Program-made: the position numbers and the translations under genes
Shown: one piece after another, positions 24,839 to 33,223 of the stretch
Layout of the letters: each line of letters opens with the position of its first letter
Numbering within the stretch: position 1 is the first letter of the stretch
The notes under the pieces: generated by a model
Database searches by the model: none
What the model was told of the DNA's origin: nothing
Seen by the model: the letters and a program-made list of their open reading frames with translations, nothing else
From: Eubacteriales bacterium
Lineage (GTDB): Bacteria; Bacillota; Clostridia; Lachnospirales; Lachnospiraceae
Assembly (NCBI GenBank): GCA_030524785.1
Contig: JAUNFZ010000009.1
Coordinates: 1-55,395, forward strand
Length of the DNA: 55,395 nt
Direction: 5' to 3'

Positions 24839-25348
24839 CTACCTTTTTCTAAACGCCCAGAACTTATTTAATACAAAGTTTATCGGTACGCTCAGCAATA
24901 GGTTAAATATAGGCGCAGCTATTTTGGGAATATGTAAACACTGTACCCAGAGAACAGACAATATGCTGTTTAGAAAGAGCCCGGTAAACGCATATGAAAT
25001 ATACGTCTTTAGCAGCGCCTGCGGCCATGGTATTTCTTCATTATCCGCATGAAATACAAACTTTCTGTTCCAGTAAAATGACCAAAGTACGCTGATCGAA
25101 AACGCAATCAACTGCGCAACTAAATAATCTGTTTTGGGAAGCCACCGATGTTTTTGGAGCGCCAGCAGCGCAACCACATATATCACATAGGATATCACCG
25201 TATTACTCAATCCCACAATTCCAAACTTCACAAACTGCATAATCTCACTCCATCTTTTTTCCAAAAAATGAAGATGCAGTATTTTAAAAACAAAAACATG
25301 CAGTGCCTTTTCAATCATATTCCAAAATAAATTTTCTTTTTTGCTCAA
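24839..25348 (-). CDS. GtrA family membrane protein
   Basis: A small membrane protein of the GtrA family, with four hydrophobic helices after a short N-terminal extension. FVKFGIVGLSNTVISY opens the family domain, SFYWNRKFVFHA is the diagnostic stretch between helices 2 and 3, and NFVLNKFWAFRKR closes it. GtrA proteins are thought to flip undecaprenyl-phosphate-linked sugars across the membrane. The start is uncertain: I choose a TTG at 25348 (169 residues), because GGAAGG lies nine bases upstream and the codon overlaps the stop of the previous gene as TTGA; an ATG at 25318 is possible. It completes a three-part side-chain module with the GtrB-like and membrane glycosyltransferase genes upstream and is the last gene of the right-hand operon. 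Confidence 0.85.
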   Translation of the reverse strand: MSKKENLFWNMIEKALHVFVFKILHLHFLEKRWSEIMQFVKFGIVGLSNTVISYVIYVVALLALQKHRWLPKTDYLVAQLIAFSISVLWSFYWNRKFVFHADNEEIPWPQALLKTYISYAFTGLFLNSILSVLWVQCLHIPKIAAPIFNLLLSVPINFVLNKFWAFRKR

Positions 25349-26916
25349 GATGTTGTTCCTTCCAATGTTTTTCGGTAAAGTTTCCAACACATACTATTAT
25401 ACTCAATACTATCAATTTCTTCGTATTTATCCAACAGATATCTTTCCTGAGAAGGCTCAGAATATACCAGAATATATTCATAATTCCCATCAATTAAGGA
25501 TTGCACTAAAAACTTCTCCGCATCAGGATTAACAATTCCATTTTCGCTCATCTTCTTCGACAAATCCACCAAATCCTCCCAGTCTGCAAAATACAAACCT
25601 GTATCCATGTTTGCATAAGCAAATAACTGCGCTGTGGCTGTCCCAAAGGCTACTGTCCCCTCCGGTATCTTTTCCAGTAACTCGCTCTTTGTTTCCTTAA
25701 ACAAAGTTTCATCATAGGTCGTTGATATCTTTTCTGATAATGTTTTCCCAAATGTACTAACTGATGCAAGCGCCATAGACACAAGTATAGTCAGCGCAAA
25801 CAGGCTTGTTCCGCTTTGAGCCGGTTTCCGCAGTATGCCGTGCAGTGACCCGTCTGAATCCCCAAAATAATTATCACATAACACGGTTAAAACAAAAACC
25901 AGCGGGAATATGCAAATCGAAGCATTTGTTCCCTCAACCGGGCGATTTATATAATATGTATAAACGCCATATCCCATAATCGCGGCAAGCAGCATCATTA
26001 ACTGCCGTATACTGAGCCTAAGATGTAAAAAGTCCATGAAATAATAACCTAACACCACCAAAAAGGACGCGATGACAGCAAAATACGGTCCCCATGAATT
26101 CATAAGCGGCAAATACAACTTTTCTATAACATAGCTTTTTGAGCCAATCGGATAAATAAATGTTGAAACGGAAATCCCTTTTCCGCCAACGGCAATATTA
26201 TACAAGTTTACGATTCCATAAGCCAGAAAAAAGGCTCCTGCCAAAAAAGCAATATTTTTAATTATAACAATTAAACTCCATTTTCCCCTTTCCTGCGATT
26301 CCAAAAACGCGATTCCAATCGTCCATACCAAAGCGCATACCGCACCTATTTCAATATTCCACAGAATTGCGCACGCCGACGCAAGCCACCCAATCGCCAT
26401 GAAAACATGCCGTCTGTGCTTATCCTGTTCCGTATATATCTTAAGAAAGCAGGCCATCATGACTGTCTGGAACAGTAATCTGTGCGGCAACATTTGAAAA
26501 TACTGTCCCCAGAATATTTCTGTCGACACAACCGTGCAGGCCAGTACCGACAAATAATACACTGTATCGCTGCGCACCATTTTATGCAACGTCCAATAGC
26601 CCAATGCAAAACAAATTCCTCCCGTTATGGCAATCGCCGCTGCAACGGCAAGCCATTCATTGAGCCCCAGTATACGGAGCAATTTGCATGGAATAATATA
26701 AAACAGCCCATAGTGACCATATATAGAAGCCGAGTACAATTCATGCGGTGCAAAATACAGCGTATTAATTATAGAGTTTGTATAGGCATCTATATGATAT
26801 ATCGTGCCCAACTCATCCGCGAAAGGATTCGGGCAGTACAAAAACCATGCCTGAACGAAAACAATAAGTGCTGTAAAAATCCCTCTCGTCCTTGCGCACC
26901 CCCCCCCGTATATCAC
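25345..26916 (-). CDS. C-terminal part of a poly-G-interrupted GT-C-like membrane glycosyltransferase
   Basis: This frame of about 520 residues encodes most of a polytopic membrane protein: the outer loop ADELGTIYHIDAYTNS, many hydrophobic helices (FALGYWTLHKM, YFAVIASFLVVLGYYFMDF) and a soluble C-terminus (EGTVAFGTATAQLFAYAN). It begins at a GTG inside a run of nine G bases and has no ribosome binding site, so it is not likely to be made alone. With eight G bases the frame joins the N-terminal part at 26813-27325, giving one protein of about 659 residues. Between GtrB-like and GtrA genes, it should be the specific glycosyltransferase that moves the sugar from undecaprenyl phosphate to the polymer outside the cell. 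The GT-C class is inferred from shape and place; no sequence motif proves it. Confidence 0.7.
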   Translation of the reverse strand: MIYGGGCARTRGIFTALIVFVQAWFLYCPNPFADELGTIYHIDAYTNSIINTLYFAPHELYSASIYGHYGLFYIIPCKLLRILGLNEWLAVAAAIAITGGICFALGYWTLHKMVRSDTVYYLSVLACTVVSTEIFWGQYFQMLPHRLLFQTVMMACFLKIYTEQDKHRRHVFMAIGWLASACAILWNIEIGAVCALVWTIGIAFLESQERGKWSLIVIIKNIAFLAGAFFLAYGIVNLYNIAVGGKGISVSTFIYPIGSKSYVIEKLYLPLMNSWGPYFAVIASFLVVLGYYFMDFLHLRLSIRQLMMLLAAIMGYGVYTYYINRPVEGTNASICIFPLVFVLTVLCDNYFGDSDGSLHGILRKPAQSGTSLFALTILVSMALASVSTFGKTLSEKISTTYDETLFKETKSELLEKIPEGTVAFGTATAQLFAYANMDTGLYFADWEDLVDLSKKMSENGIVNPDAEKFLVQSLIDGNYEYILVYSEPSQERYLLDKYEEIDSIEYNSMCWKLYRKTLEGTTS

Positions 26917-27325
26917 ATTTTATCGCTTTCGAATACACAAGCATGACACAAAGCACAAGAACGATTGCATATACTGTGCCCGGAATCATATGACGGAAAT
27001 ACCCCAGCGGAATTTGCGGATAATTTTCTGTCTCACTTTTAAAAACTCTGAAAAAATAAACAACACTGAAGGATATCACAGCCAGTAAACATACAGTACG
27101 AAGCACAGGACTCAGCGTATGCTCTCCCGCCCTAGCAACGATAAACAGCGCTACCATATAAGCAATAAAAAATATTAACGTACCAATCACATAGATTTGA
27201 ATGTTGCCTATTATTCTTTCCGCACTCCATTTGCTACCATAAAAATAGTAAATAAATTCGGCGACCAAACCGACAGTCACTGATATAACAATCTTACTTT
27301 TTGAAAAGTCCTTCCGTTCATTCAT
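26813..27325 (-). CDS. N-terminal part of the poly-G-interrupted membrane glycosyltransferase
   Basis: From the ATG at 27325 (MNERKDF), which is coupled to the stop of the GtrB-like gene, this frame encodes several hydrophobic helices (VTVGLVAEFIYYF, YVIGTLIFFIAYMVALFIV, VYAIVLVLCVMLVYS). It crosses the poly-G run at 26899-26907 and then reads a short unrelated tail to a stop at 26813. Up to the run it fits well onto the frame at 25345-26916. In the state shown here the product is cut to about 170 residues and the gene is probably off. Confidence 0.7.
   Translation of the reverse strand: MNERKDFSKSKIVISVTVGLVAEFIYYFYGSKWSAERIIGNIQIYVIGTLIFFIAYMVALFIVARAGEHTLSPVLRTVCLLAVISFSVVYFFRVFKSETENYPQIPLGYFRHMIPGTVYAIVLVLCVMLVYSKAIKCDIRGGVRKDERDFYSTYCFRSGMVFVLPESFRG
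26899..26907 (-). repeat. Poly-G tract of nine bases splitting the GT-C-like gene
   Basis: Nine C on the plus strand, G on the coding strand. Eight (or eleven) G would join the two frames into one protein. Slipped-strand change of such tracts is a common on/off switch for surface-sugar genes; a sequencing error of the tract length is the alternative. Confidence 0.75.
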
Positions 27326-28274
27326 CTTCTTCGTGAGCTTCCTCCTCAAAATTCAGCCGTTCTTCTTCAATCACCAAAGGCCGCTTCATTACTCGCTGGT
27401 TGATACTCAGAACATACTCACCCATCAGACCGATAAACACAAGCTGGACAGCTCCCAGCAAAAATATGCCTATTAAAATCGGCGCTGTACCCATAGCAAA
27501 CTGATCCCAGTAAATAAGTTTTAAAATCAAATATACCAATGCGATAATGAAGCTAATAAAAGCTATGCCAAAACCGATGAAGGTCGCCAGTCGCAAGCCT
27601 ATCTTGGTATAGGAGGTGAAGCTTAACATGGCAATGTCATATAATGAAAAGAAATTATTCTTTGATTTTCCGGCTTTTCTTCTTTGCTGTTCATAAGGAA
27701 TCTCTTTTCTTTTAAATCCCAGCTCTGCCACAATTCCCCTAAGAAACGGCGTAGGATCTTCCAGTTTCCTCAATACATCTATAAAAGAACTGTCATACAA
27801 CCCAAATCCGGTAAAGTGCTCAATCTGCTCCACTTCCGAAAACTTTTTGATTAATTTATAATAACACGTTCTCAAAAAACGCATAAATTTATTCTCTTTA
27901 CTGGTCGTCTTAATTGCACTGACTATTTTGTACCCATTTTCCCATTCTTCAAGTAATTTAGGGATCATTTCCACCGGATCCTGAAAATCAGCGCACATAA
28001 GAATCGCACAATCGCCCGTAGTCTGCATCAGCCCATATATCGGCGAATTATTCTGACCAAAGTTTTTTGCATTCAGGATTGCTTTAATGTTCTTATTGTC
28101 TTTGCACATCTGCCGCAATTTGTCACGGGTACCGTCCTGAGAATTGTTATCAATAAAAACAATTTCGTATTCATATTGCGGCAATTTATTAAATTCTCCA
28201 ATAATCGCTTTGCTTAATTCCTCCACATTCTCAATCTCATTATATGTGGGAATCAACATACTTATTTTTTTCAT
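27318..28274 (-). CDS. GtrB-like undecaprenyl-phosphate glycosyltransferase (GT2)
   Basis: A 318-residue GT2 enzyme of the GtrB/DPM1 group. The catalytic part has MLIPTYNEIENVEEL, VFIDNNSQDGT and the metal motif MCADFQDP; RGIVAELGFKRKEIPYEQQ follows; two membrane helices stand in the C-terminal third (ATFIGFGIAFISFIIALVYL and IGIFLLGAVQLVFIGLMGEY). It should load a sugar from a nucleotide donor onto undecaprenyl phosphate on the inner face. The ATG at 28274 has GGAGGAAGT directly upstream; an ATG 18 bases earlier has no site. It is followed by the interrupted membrane glycosyltransferase and GtrA, the usual three parts of a side-chain system. Confidence 0.9.
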   Translation of the reverse strand: MKKISMLIPTYNEIENVEELSKAIIGEFNKLPQYEYEIVFIDNNSQDGTRDKLRQMCKDNKNIKAILNAKNFGQNNSPIYGLMQTTGDCAILMCADFQDPVEMIPKLLEEWENGYKIVSAIKTTSKENKFMRFLRTCYYKLIKKFSEVEQIEHFTGFGLYDSSFIDVLRKLEDPTPFLRGIVAELGFKRKEIPYEQQRRKAGKSKNNFFSLYDIAMLSFTSYTKIGLRLATFIGFGIAFISFIIALVYLILKLIYWDQFAMGTAPILIGIFLLGAVQLVFIGLMGEYVLSINQRVMKRPLVIEEERLNFEEEAHEEDE

Positions 28275-28292
28275 ACTTCCTCCCGACTGCAT

Positions 28293-29342
28293 TTATTGCC
28301 TTGCGGAAATTACTCTCCGAAAGCCTTCTTCTATTGTATAGACAGCGCTCCATCCAAGCCGACACAGCTTTTGATTATCCGGAGCAATATAATTTGCAAC
28401 GCTGTTTTCAACATATGGATCATCCGCCGCACGTTTCTGATATATCACCTTTAATCCCAGTTCGGGATATAAACCTGTCAGTTTTTCTGCCAATTGAGCA
28501 ATACTGCAAAACTGCGAAGTATTGCAGACATTATACGCTTCGCCATTTTTACCGCAAAGCAGTACCAGAAAATATGCCGCTACGGCATCCGCAATATAAC
28601 AAAAACTGCGTTTCGCTTTTCCATCGCTTTTAATAACAATATCTCTCTTTTCTATAATGTCATTTGCAAAAGAAGCAAACACTCTCGGATCCGTTTTCAA
28701 ATCCATCGTAGGTGCATATGTATGCCATATACGCACGATTTTGCACGGAACATTCTTTTGCACCAACCACGCCTTACACATTGTTTCGGCCATGCGTTTG
28801 CTTTCACTATAGCAATTATGAATATCCAGAGGATCTAATACACCCAAAGTGTTTTCTGCAATCCTTGTTTCGCCTTTTACAACCCCATAAATATCTCCCG
28901 TACTGAAAAGCAAATACCCCAAAACCTTTTTTTTCACAGCAAGTTCCAGCATATGATAATTTCCTATGATATTAGGCTTCAATACTTCAACTGGGCAAAC
29001 GCTGTAATACTGCGGACTTGCCAGGCTCGCTGCATGGATAATATAATCCACATTTTCCGATATATCTATTTCACCGTCCAGAGAAGCAGTATACACTTTC
29101 ATATATTTTGCGTTTGCATATTCTTTAAAACGCCCGGCAAATTTATCGGCCGATCGAACTAATGCTATAATATTTACATGAACACCGGCAACCTCATTTA
29201 AATATATAAGCATATAAACTACATATGAGGCCAGCATACCGTATGCTCCGGTAACTAATACCGTTTTATTCTCTAACATTTCCCACGGAATATTTCTATT
29301 ATAAATATCCTTCAGGTCTTCTTCTATAATGTCTCGTTTCAT
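28293..29342 (-). CDS. NAD(P)-dependent SDR epimerase/reductase
   Basis: A 349-residue extended SDR protein. The Rossmann motif is VLVTGAYGMLASYVVYML, with DYIIHAASLASPQYY, LLFSTGDIYG and the catalytic YSESKRMAE. HTYAPTMDLKTDPRVFASF and KAKRSFCYIADAVAAY recall nucleotide-sugar dehydratases/epimerases/decarboxylases. It should act on a nucleotide-linked sugar, most likely the CDP sugar made by the genes upstream, as a reductase or epimerase in the last steps. The ATG at 29342 lies in a short gap after the other SDR gene, with GGAGG upstream. The exact reaction cannot be read from the sequence. Confidence 0.82.
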   Translation of the reverse strand: MKRDIIEEDLKDIYNRNIPWEMLENKTVLVTGAYGMLASYVVYMLIYLNEVAGVHVNIIALVRSADKFAGRFKEYANAKYMKVYTASLDGEIDISENVDYIIHAASLASPQYYSVCPVEVLKPNIIGNYHMLELAVKKKVLGYLLFSTGDIYGVVKGETRIAENTLGVLDPLDIHNCYSESKRMAETMCKAWLVQKNVPCKIVRIWHTYAPTMDLKTDPRVFASFANDIIEKRDIVIKSDGKAKRSFCYIADAVAAYFLVLLCGKNGEAYNVCNTSQFCSIAQLAEKLTGLYPELGLKVIYQKRAADDPYVENSVANYIAPDNQKLCRLGWSAVYTIEEGFRRVISARQ

Positions 29343-29414
29343 GCGGCATACACCTCCATCCTGCTTACCATTTTCTGTATTTCAGGATGCCATATGCCTG
29401 CTACTACTATAGTC

Positions 29415-30359
29415 TTATTTTGCCCCCCCCCGAGCAATATTCCGTAGATTCCATAACTTCGTTCTGAACTTTATCATATCCGATACTCCTTCTGCAAATT
29501 CTATTTCAGGCGCATAATGTATTTCATCTTTCAGCGTACTGATATCCGCCTCTAATCCAAGTAAGCTGCTATGCTCCGACGGTTTCTCAAATTCACACGC
29601 CGCACTGTCGCCGAAACAATCTTTCAATTCCATTATAAATTCTTTCAGTGGCCTTGCCTGTCCACTCGCAATACAATAGACACCATTTTTTACCGGTTCT
29701 TTTCCTAATAAATAAAATATCTGTCCCGCATCTTTCTCATGAAGATAATCCCACATTTGCGTCGCAGCCGAAAACTTTGCCGTGTTTCCGTCAAGCCACT
29801 GGTCAATTGCATAAACGAGCATTGTTCCTTCATTATCGTAGCGCCCATATACGCTGAAAATCCTGCCCCAAACAAACTCCATTCCCAACTGACTACATCT
29901 TTTTTCGCTAAGTTTTCCTGCCGCATATTTTGCCATACCATATGAAATAAGCGGTGATACTGATGAATCCGGCCTTATCATCCCGTCTATTTTTCCATAT
30001 TCAGCTTGCGAACCCGCTCCGATAAATTTCCTGCATCCCAGCTTTTTTGCCAGTTCAACTGCATCCAATGTATATTTTATATTTTTTTCCTGCAATATCG
30101 GGTTATCACGATTAGTTTTAGAGGTATAATCCCATGCGAAATGATAAAAGACATCATATTTCTTTTCTTCAATATCAACTGATTCCAACTCATCCAAACT
30201 ACTTTCACAGATAGTAATCAAACTGCTTTTAGGCAATCTGTCCAAATGAACAGACTGCCTCCTTACAATCGCTAAAACCTCAATATTTTCTTTCACGCAC
30301 GCCTCAATAAGCGCCACCCCAATCATACTGGTAGCGCCGGTGACTACAATACTTTTCAT
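29415..30359 (-). CDS. NAD-dependent SDR reductase/epimerase, candidate CDP-sugar ketoreductase
   Basis: A 314-residue SDR protein with VVTGATSMIGVALIEA at the N-terminus, YHFAWDYTSKTNRDNP, KFIGAGSQAEYG and the catalytic YGMAKYAAGK. This subgroup includes reductases that end CDP-dideoxysugar pathways (abequose synthase-like RfbJ, and YerF for yersiniose). Its place right after the thiamine-diphosphate enzyme supports reduction of a keto branch. The ATG at 30359 has GGGAG six bases upstream. The last codons lie in a run of nine G followed by a TAA; a different tract length would extend the protein by about 28 residues to a stop that overlaps the next gene's ATG. Confidence 0.82.
   Translation of the reverse strand: MKSIVVTGATSMIGVALIEACVKENIEVLAIVRRQSVHLDRLPKSSLITICESSLDELESVDIEEKKYDVFYHFAWDYTSKTNRDNPILQEKNIKYTLDAVELAKKLGCRKFIGAGSQAEYGKIDGMIRPDSSVSPLISYGMAKYAAGKLSEKRCSQLGMEFVWGRIFSVYGRYDNEGTMLVYAIDQWLDGNTAKFSAATQMWDYLHEKDAGQIFYLLGKEPVKNGVYCIASGQARPLKEFIMELKDCFGDSAACEFEKPSEHSSLLGLEADISTLKDEIHYAPEIEFAEGVSDMIKFRTKLWNLRNIARGGAK
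29423..29431 (-). repeat. Poly-G tract of nine bases at the 3' end of an SDR gene
   Basis: Nine C on the plus strand. In the present length the gene ends five codons after CTCGG; with eight G the frame runs on for about 28 more codons and stops at a TGA that overlaps the next ATG. Confidence 0.7.
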
Positions 30360-30375
30360 TTCAGTCTCCCGGTTC

Positions 30376-32160
30376 TTACTTTTCCGCAACCATATTTGCC
30401 TTTACTTCTTCTGCCGGCAAATACGGGAACATATCTTCATAATTTCTGGAAACCAAAGTCCCGTCCGGCAATTTATCAGATGCGATTCTCGGGATCAGGA
30501 GTTGCCATTCCGGCGTCATAACCTCGCATATTACCGGACCATCATATGCAAGTACTTCTCTTATTTTGTTCTCCGCTTCTTCTACATTTTCTATTCTAAC
30601 GCCCTTAATTCCATAGGCCGCAGCAATTTTCATAGAATCCGGACACCATACGCCTGAATCCGGGCCTTCGCCGACAAATCTGTCCTCCATAAAATTACGC
30701 TGTGTATGGCGAATCAATAAATACCCGTTATTGTTTAAGATAAAAACTTTAATCGGCAAATTATTATGCTTTATCGGCGCAAATTCCTGCAGATTCATCT
30801 GAAGGCTGCCATCGCCTGTAATAACAATTGTATCTTTCCTGTCATTCGCCATACAAGCTCCTATACCGGCGCACCAGTATCCCATAGAAGATAATCCACC
30901 GGTCGTTAAATATTTTTGGCCTTTTTTTACTTTCCATGTCTGGCAGGCAACGTGGAAGCAGGAACCCGTATCCACTAAAATCGCTGCGTCAGCCGGAGCA
31001 ATCTGAGATAACTTATCAATAAAATAATAGGAATTTACAGGCTTTTCATCTTTATATTCAGGCTGAACCACCGGATACTTTTTCTTCCATTCGTTACACA
31101 ATTTCACCCATTCCTCATAGTCCGGAAGCGTATGCCCCGCCAGATCCTCCGCCATTTTCTCAAAGAACGCTTTACAATCAAGTTTTGCTTTATAATCAAC
31201 CTGTACTCCTGGTTTATCTAATTCCTTTTGATCGATATCCACCACATAAATATACGCATTCTTCCCAAACACTTTGGGATTGTGTCCCACCAGAGAAGAT
31301 GCCATTCTGCATCCCACGGAAATAATCACGTCTGCATTCTGAATTGCAAAGTTTGCAGAACGTTCTCCATAGTTTCCGGGTCTTCCAACATACAGATCAT
31401 TGTCAGATTCCATCAGGTCTATGCCAAGTCTGGCCGTGATCACCGGGATCCGCACTTTATTTACATATTCATAAAATATATTCCTTGCTCCGGCAAGACT
31501 AACGCCCTGTCCAACAAGAAATACGGGTCTTTTTGCTTTTTCCAGCAATTTATAAGCCTGCTTTACCGCCTGTTTCAGAGAAACCCTGCCCTCTGCTTCT
31601 TTTTCGGGAACATATTTCTCCAGATATTTTTCATTTACTTCCATTTTCTGAATATCAAGCGGCACATCAATCCAGACAGGTCCCGGGCGCCCTCCCGTCG
31701 CTTCATGATAGGCTTTTTCCAGATAATATTCAATTTTCTGGGGATCATCTACCGTAATAAAATATTTGGTCACATTTTCAACCAACGGCTTAATATTAAT
31801 TCCCTGAACCCCATGCTGACGGATCTTTGTTTCCTCCTGATACTGCACAAAAGACAGCGCCGCCTGTCCGGATATAATAATCATGGGCGATGAATCCGTA
31901 TAACCGCCCACTACGCCGTTCATTGCATTTACGCTTCCGGGGCCTGCCGTAACAATCGTAAGAGCTGGTTTATTCTTCATTCTTCCATAGGCGTCGGCAG
32001 ACATAGCCGCGCTCTGCTCATGATGGGTACAAATAATATTGTAATTCTTATTCTTCCCAACCGCGTCATTCAGCCACATGGCCTGACCGCCTGTTACCAT
32101 AAATGCCGTGTCAATTCCTTTCTTCGCAAAAAAATCAAAAATAAATTCTGAAACGTTCAT
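30376..32160 (-). CDS. Thiamine-diphosphate-dependent enzyme (acetolactate synthase-like, YerE-like role)
   Basis: A 594-residue three-domain ThDP enzyme. The N-terminal pyrimidine-binding domain has the catalytic Glu in CTHHEQSAAMSADAY; the middle domain follows with LVGQGVSLAGARN; the C-terminal ThDP-binding domain has VITGDGSLQMNLQEF with the GDG metal motif. Length matches acetolactate synthase and YerE, which decarboxylates pyruvate and adds the two-carbon unit to C4 of CDP-4-keto-3,6-dideoxyglucose to make yersiniose. The gene stands in a CDP-sugar operon right after a 4-hydroxy-2-oxovalerate aldolase gene, so the 2-oxo acid used here may be 4-hydroxy-2-oxovalerate rather than pyruvate. 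AAGGAGG precedes the ATG. Confidence 0.87.
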   Translation of the reverse strand: MNVSEFIFDFFAKKGIDTAFMVTGGQAMWLNDAVGKNKNYNIICTHHEQSAAMSADAYGRMKNKPALTIVTAGPGSVNAMNGVVGGYTDSSPMIIISGQAALSFVQYQEETKIRQHGVQGINIKPLVENVTKYFITVDDPQKIEYYLEKAYHEATGGRPGPVWIDVPLDIQKMEVNEKYLEKYVPEKEAEGRVSLKQAVKQAYKLLEKAKRPVFLVGQGVSLAGARNIFYEYVNKVRIPVITARLGIDLMESDNDLYVGRPGNYGERSANFAIQNADVIISVGCRMASSLVGHNPKVFGKNAYIYVVDIDQKELDKPGVQVDYKAKLDCKAFFEKMAEDLAGHTLPDYEEWVKLCNEWKKKYPVVQPEYKDEKPVNSYYFIDKLSQIAPADAAILVDTGSCFHVACQTWKVKKGQKYLTTGGLSSMGYWCAGIGACMANDRKDTIVITGDGSLQMNLQEFAPIKHNNLPIKVFILNNNGYLLIRHTQRNFMEDRFVGEGPDSGVWCPDSMKIAAAYGIKGVRIENVEEAENKIREVLAYDGPVICEVMTPEWQLLIPRIASDKLPDGTLVSRNYEDMFPYLPAEEVKANMVAEK

Positions 32161-32170
32161 TTTATCCTCC

Positions 32171-33223
32171 TTATAATAATGATCCTAATTGATAATCCAT
32201 ATTGTGTCCTGAAGCGCTTCCTGCAGGGCGGCTCAATTTTTCTGCAATTTCAACAATCATATCCTCCTGCCCCGCCACCGCTTTCCTGCGCCCAAGCTCT
32301 TTGAAAATATCCCGTGCATCTACATGAAATTCCTCTGCAGCTTTCTGCACATGAATCTTAAATGCTGAAAAGACACCATTCTGGCCGCTTACAATACTGA
32401 GAGGATCCTGACCCATCTCTTTACCCATAATCCCCGGCATAATCTGCTCACTTGCGTCTAATAATTTATAAAAATCAATACCTGTTTTTACATGACATTT
32501 TTCAAGTAGCGCAACAAAATCCTCTAACTGACAGTTTCCTGCTCCGGCGCCAAACCCGCGCAAAGTTCCGTCTATAATTGTCGCCCCTTCTAAATAAGCC
32601 GTATAAGCATTCGCTACAGCCATGCCCATATTATTATGCGGATGAAAACCCACATGAATCTGCAACCCATCATATAACGTACTGATGGTTTTCTGAACCA
32701 TTTCCGGAGTAGATGCTCCTGCAGAATCCATTAAAATAACCCCTTGCGCTCCATATGACTGCATTTTCTGCGCTTCTTCAAGAATCTTCTCCGTCGATGC
32801 CATATGATACATCATGAGAACGCCGTATGTCTCTTTCCCCGCATTTCTCAGGAATTCTATGTGCTGTCTTGTGGTATCCGCTTCCGTACAATGGCACCCG
32901 ATCGTAAACAATTCTACCCCGATTTCAATTGCCGGTTCCAGATTATCATGAATCGTTCCAAATCCGGGAATCATATATGCGCCCAAACGCGTCCTTTCCA
33001 GACTATCCCGCGCGGTTTGCAGCATTTCTTTTTCTGATATTCCCGAAAATCCAACCTGCAGTGAAGACGCTCCCAGTCCGTTCCCATGTCCAACGATAAT
33101 TGTATGCACACCGGAGCCATCCATTGCCAAACAATAATCTTCTATACTATCTTTACTAATCTGATGCTTTACCGCGTGATTTCCGTCGCGTAGCGTTGAA
33201 TCAAATATCATTAATTTAGCCAT
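32171..33223 (-). CDS. 4-hydroxy-2-oxovalerate aldolase-like enzyme
   Basis: A 350-residue DRE-TIM metallolyase. The signature is FDSTLRDGNHAVKHQ at the N-terminus, with FTIGCHCTEADTT, VILMDSAGASTPE, the metal-binding HVGFHPHNNMGMAVANAY and GTLRGFGAGAGNC. This is the DmpG/MhpE pattern, including the C-terminal partner-binding part. It joins or splits pyruvate and an aldehyde at 4-hydroxy-2-oxovalerate. The ATG at 33223 overlaps the stop of the acetaldehyde dehydrogenase gene by eight bases, as expected for partners that channel acetaldehyde. No other meta-cleavage catabolic gene is present, so a building role in sugar synthesis is more likely than breakdown of aromatics; that is inference. 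Confidence 0.9.
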   Translation of the reverse strand: MAKLMIFDSTLRDGNHAVKHQISKDSIEDYCLAMDGSGVHTIIVGHGNGLGASSLQVGFSGISEKEMLQTARDSLERTRLGAYMIPGFGTIHDNLEPAIEIGVELFTIGCHCTEADTTRQHIEFLRNAGKETYGVLMMYHMASTEKILEEAQKMQSYGAQGVILMDSAGASTPEMVQKTISTLYDGLQIHVGFHPHNNMGMAVANAYTAYLEGATIIDGTLRGFGAGAGNCQLEDFVALLEKCHVKTGIDFYKLLDASEQIMPGIMGKEMGQDPLSIVSGQNGVFSAFKIHVQKAAEEFHVDARDIFKELGRRKAVAGQEDMIVEIAEKLSRPAGSASGHNMDYQLGSLL

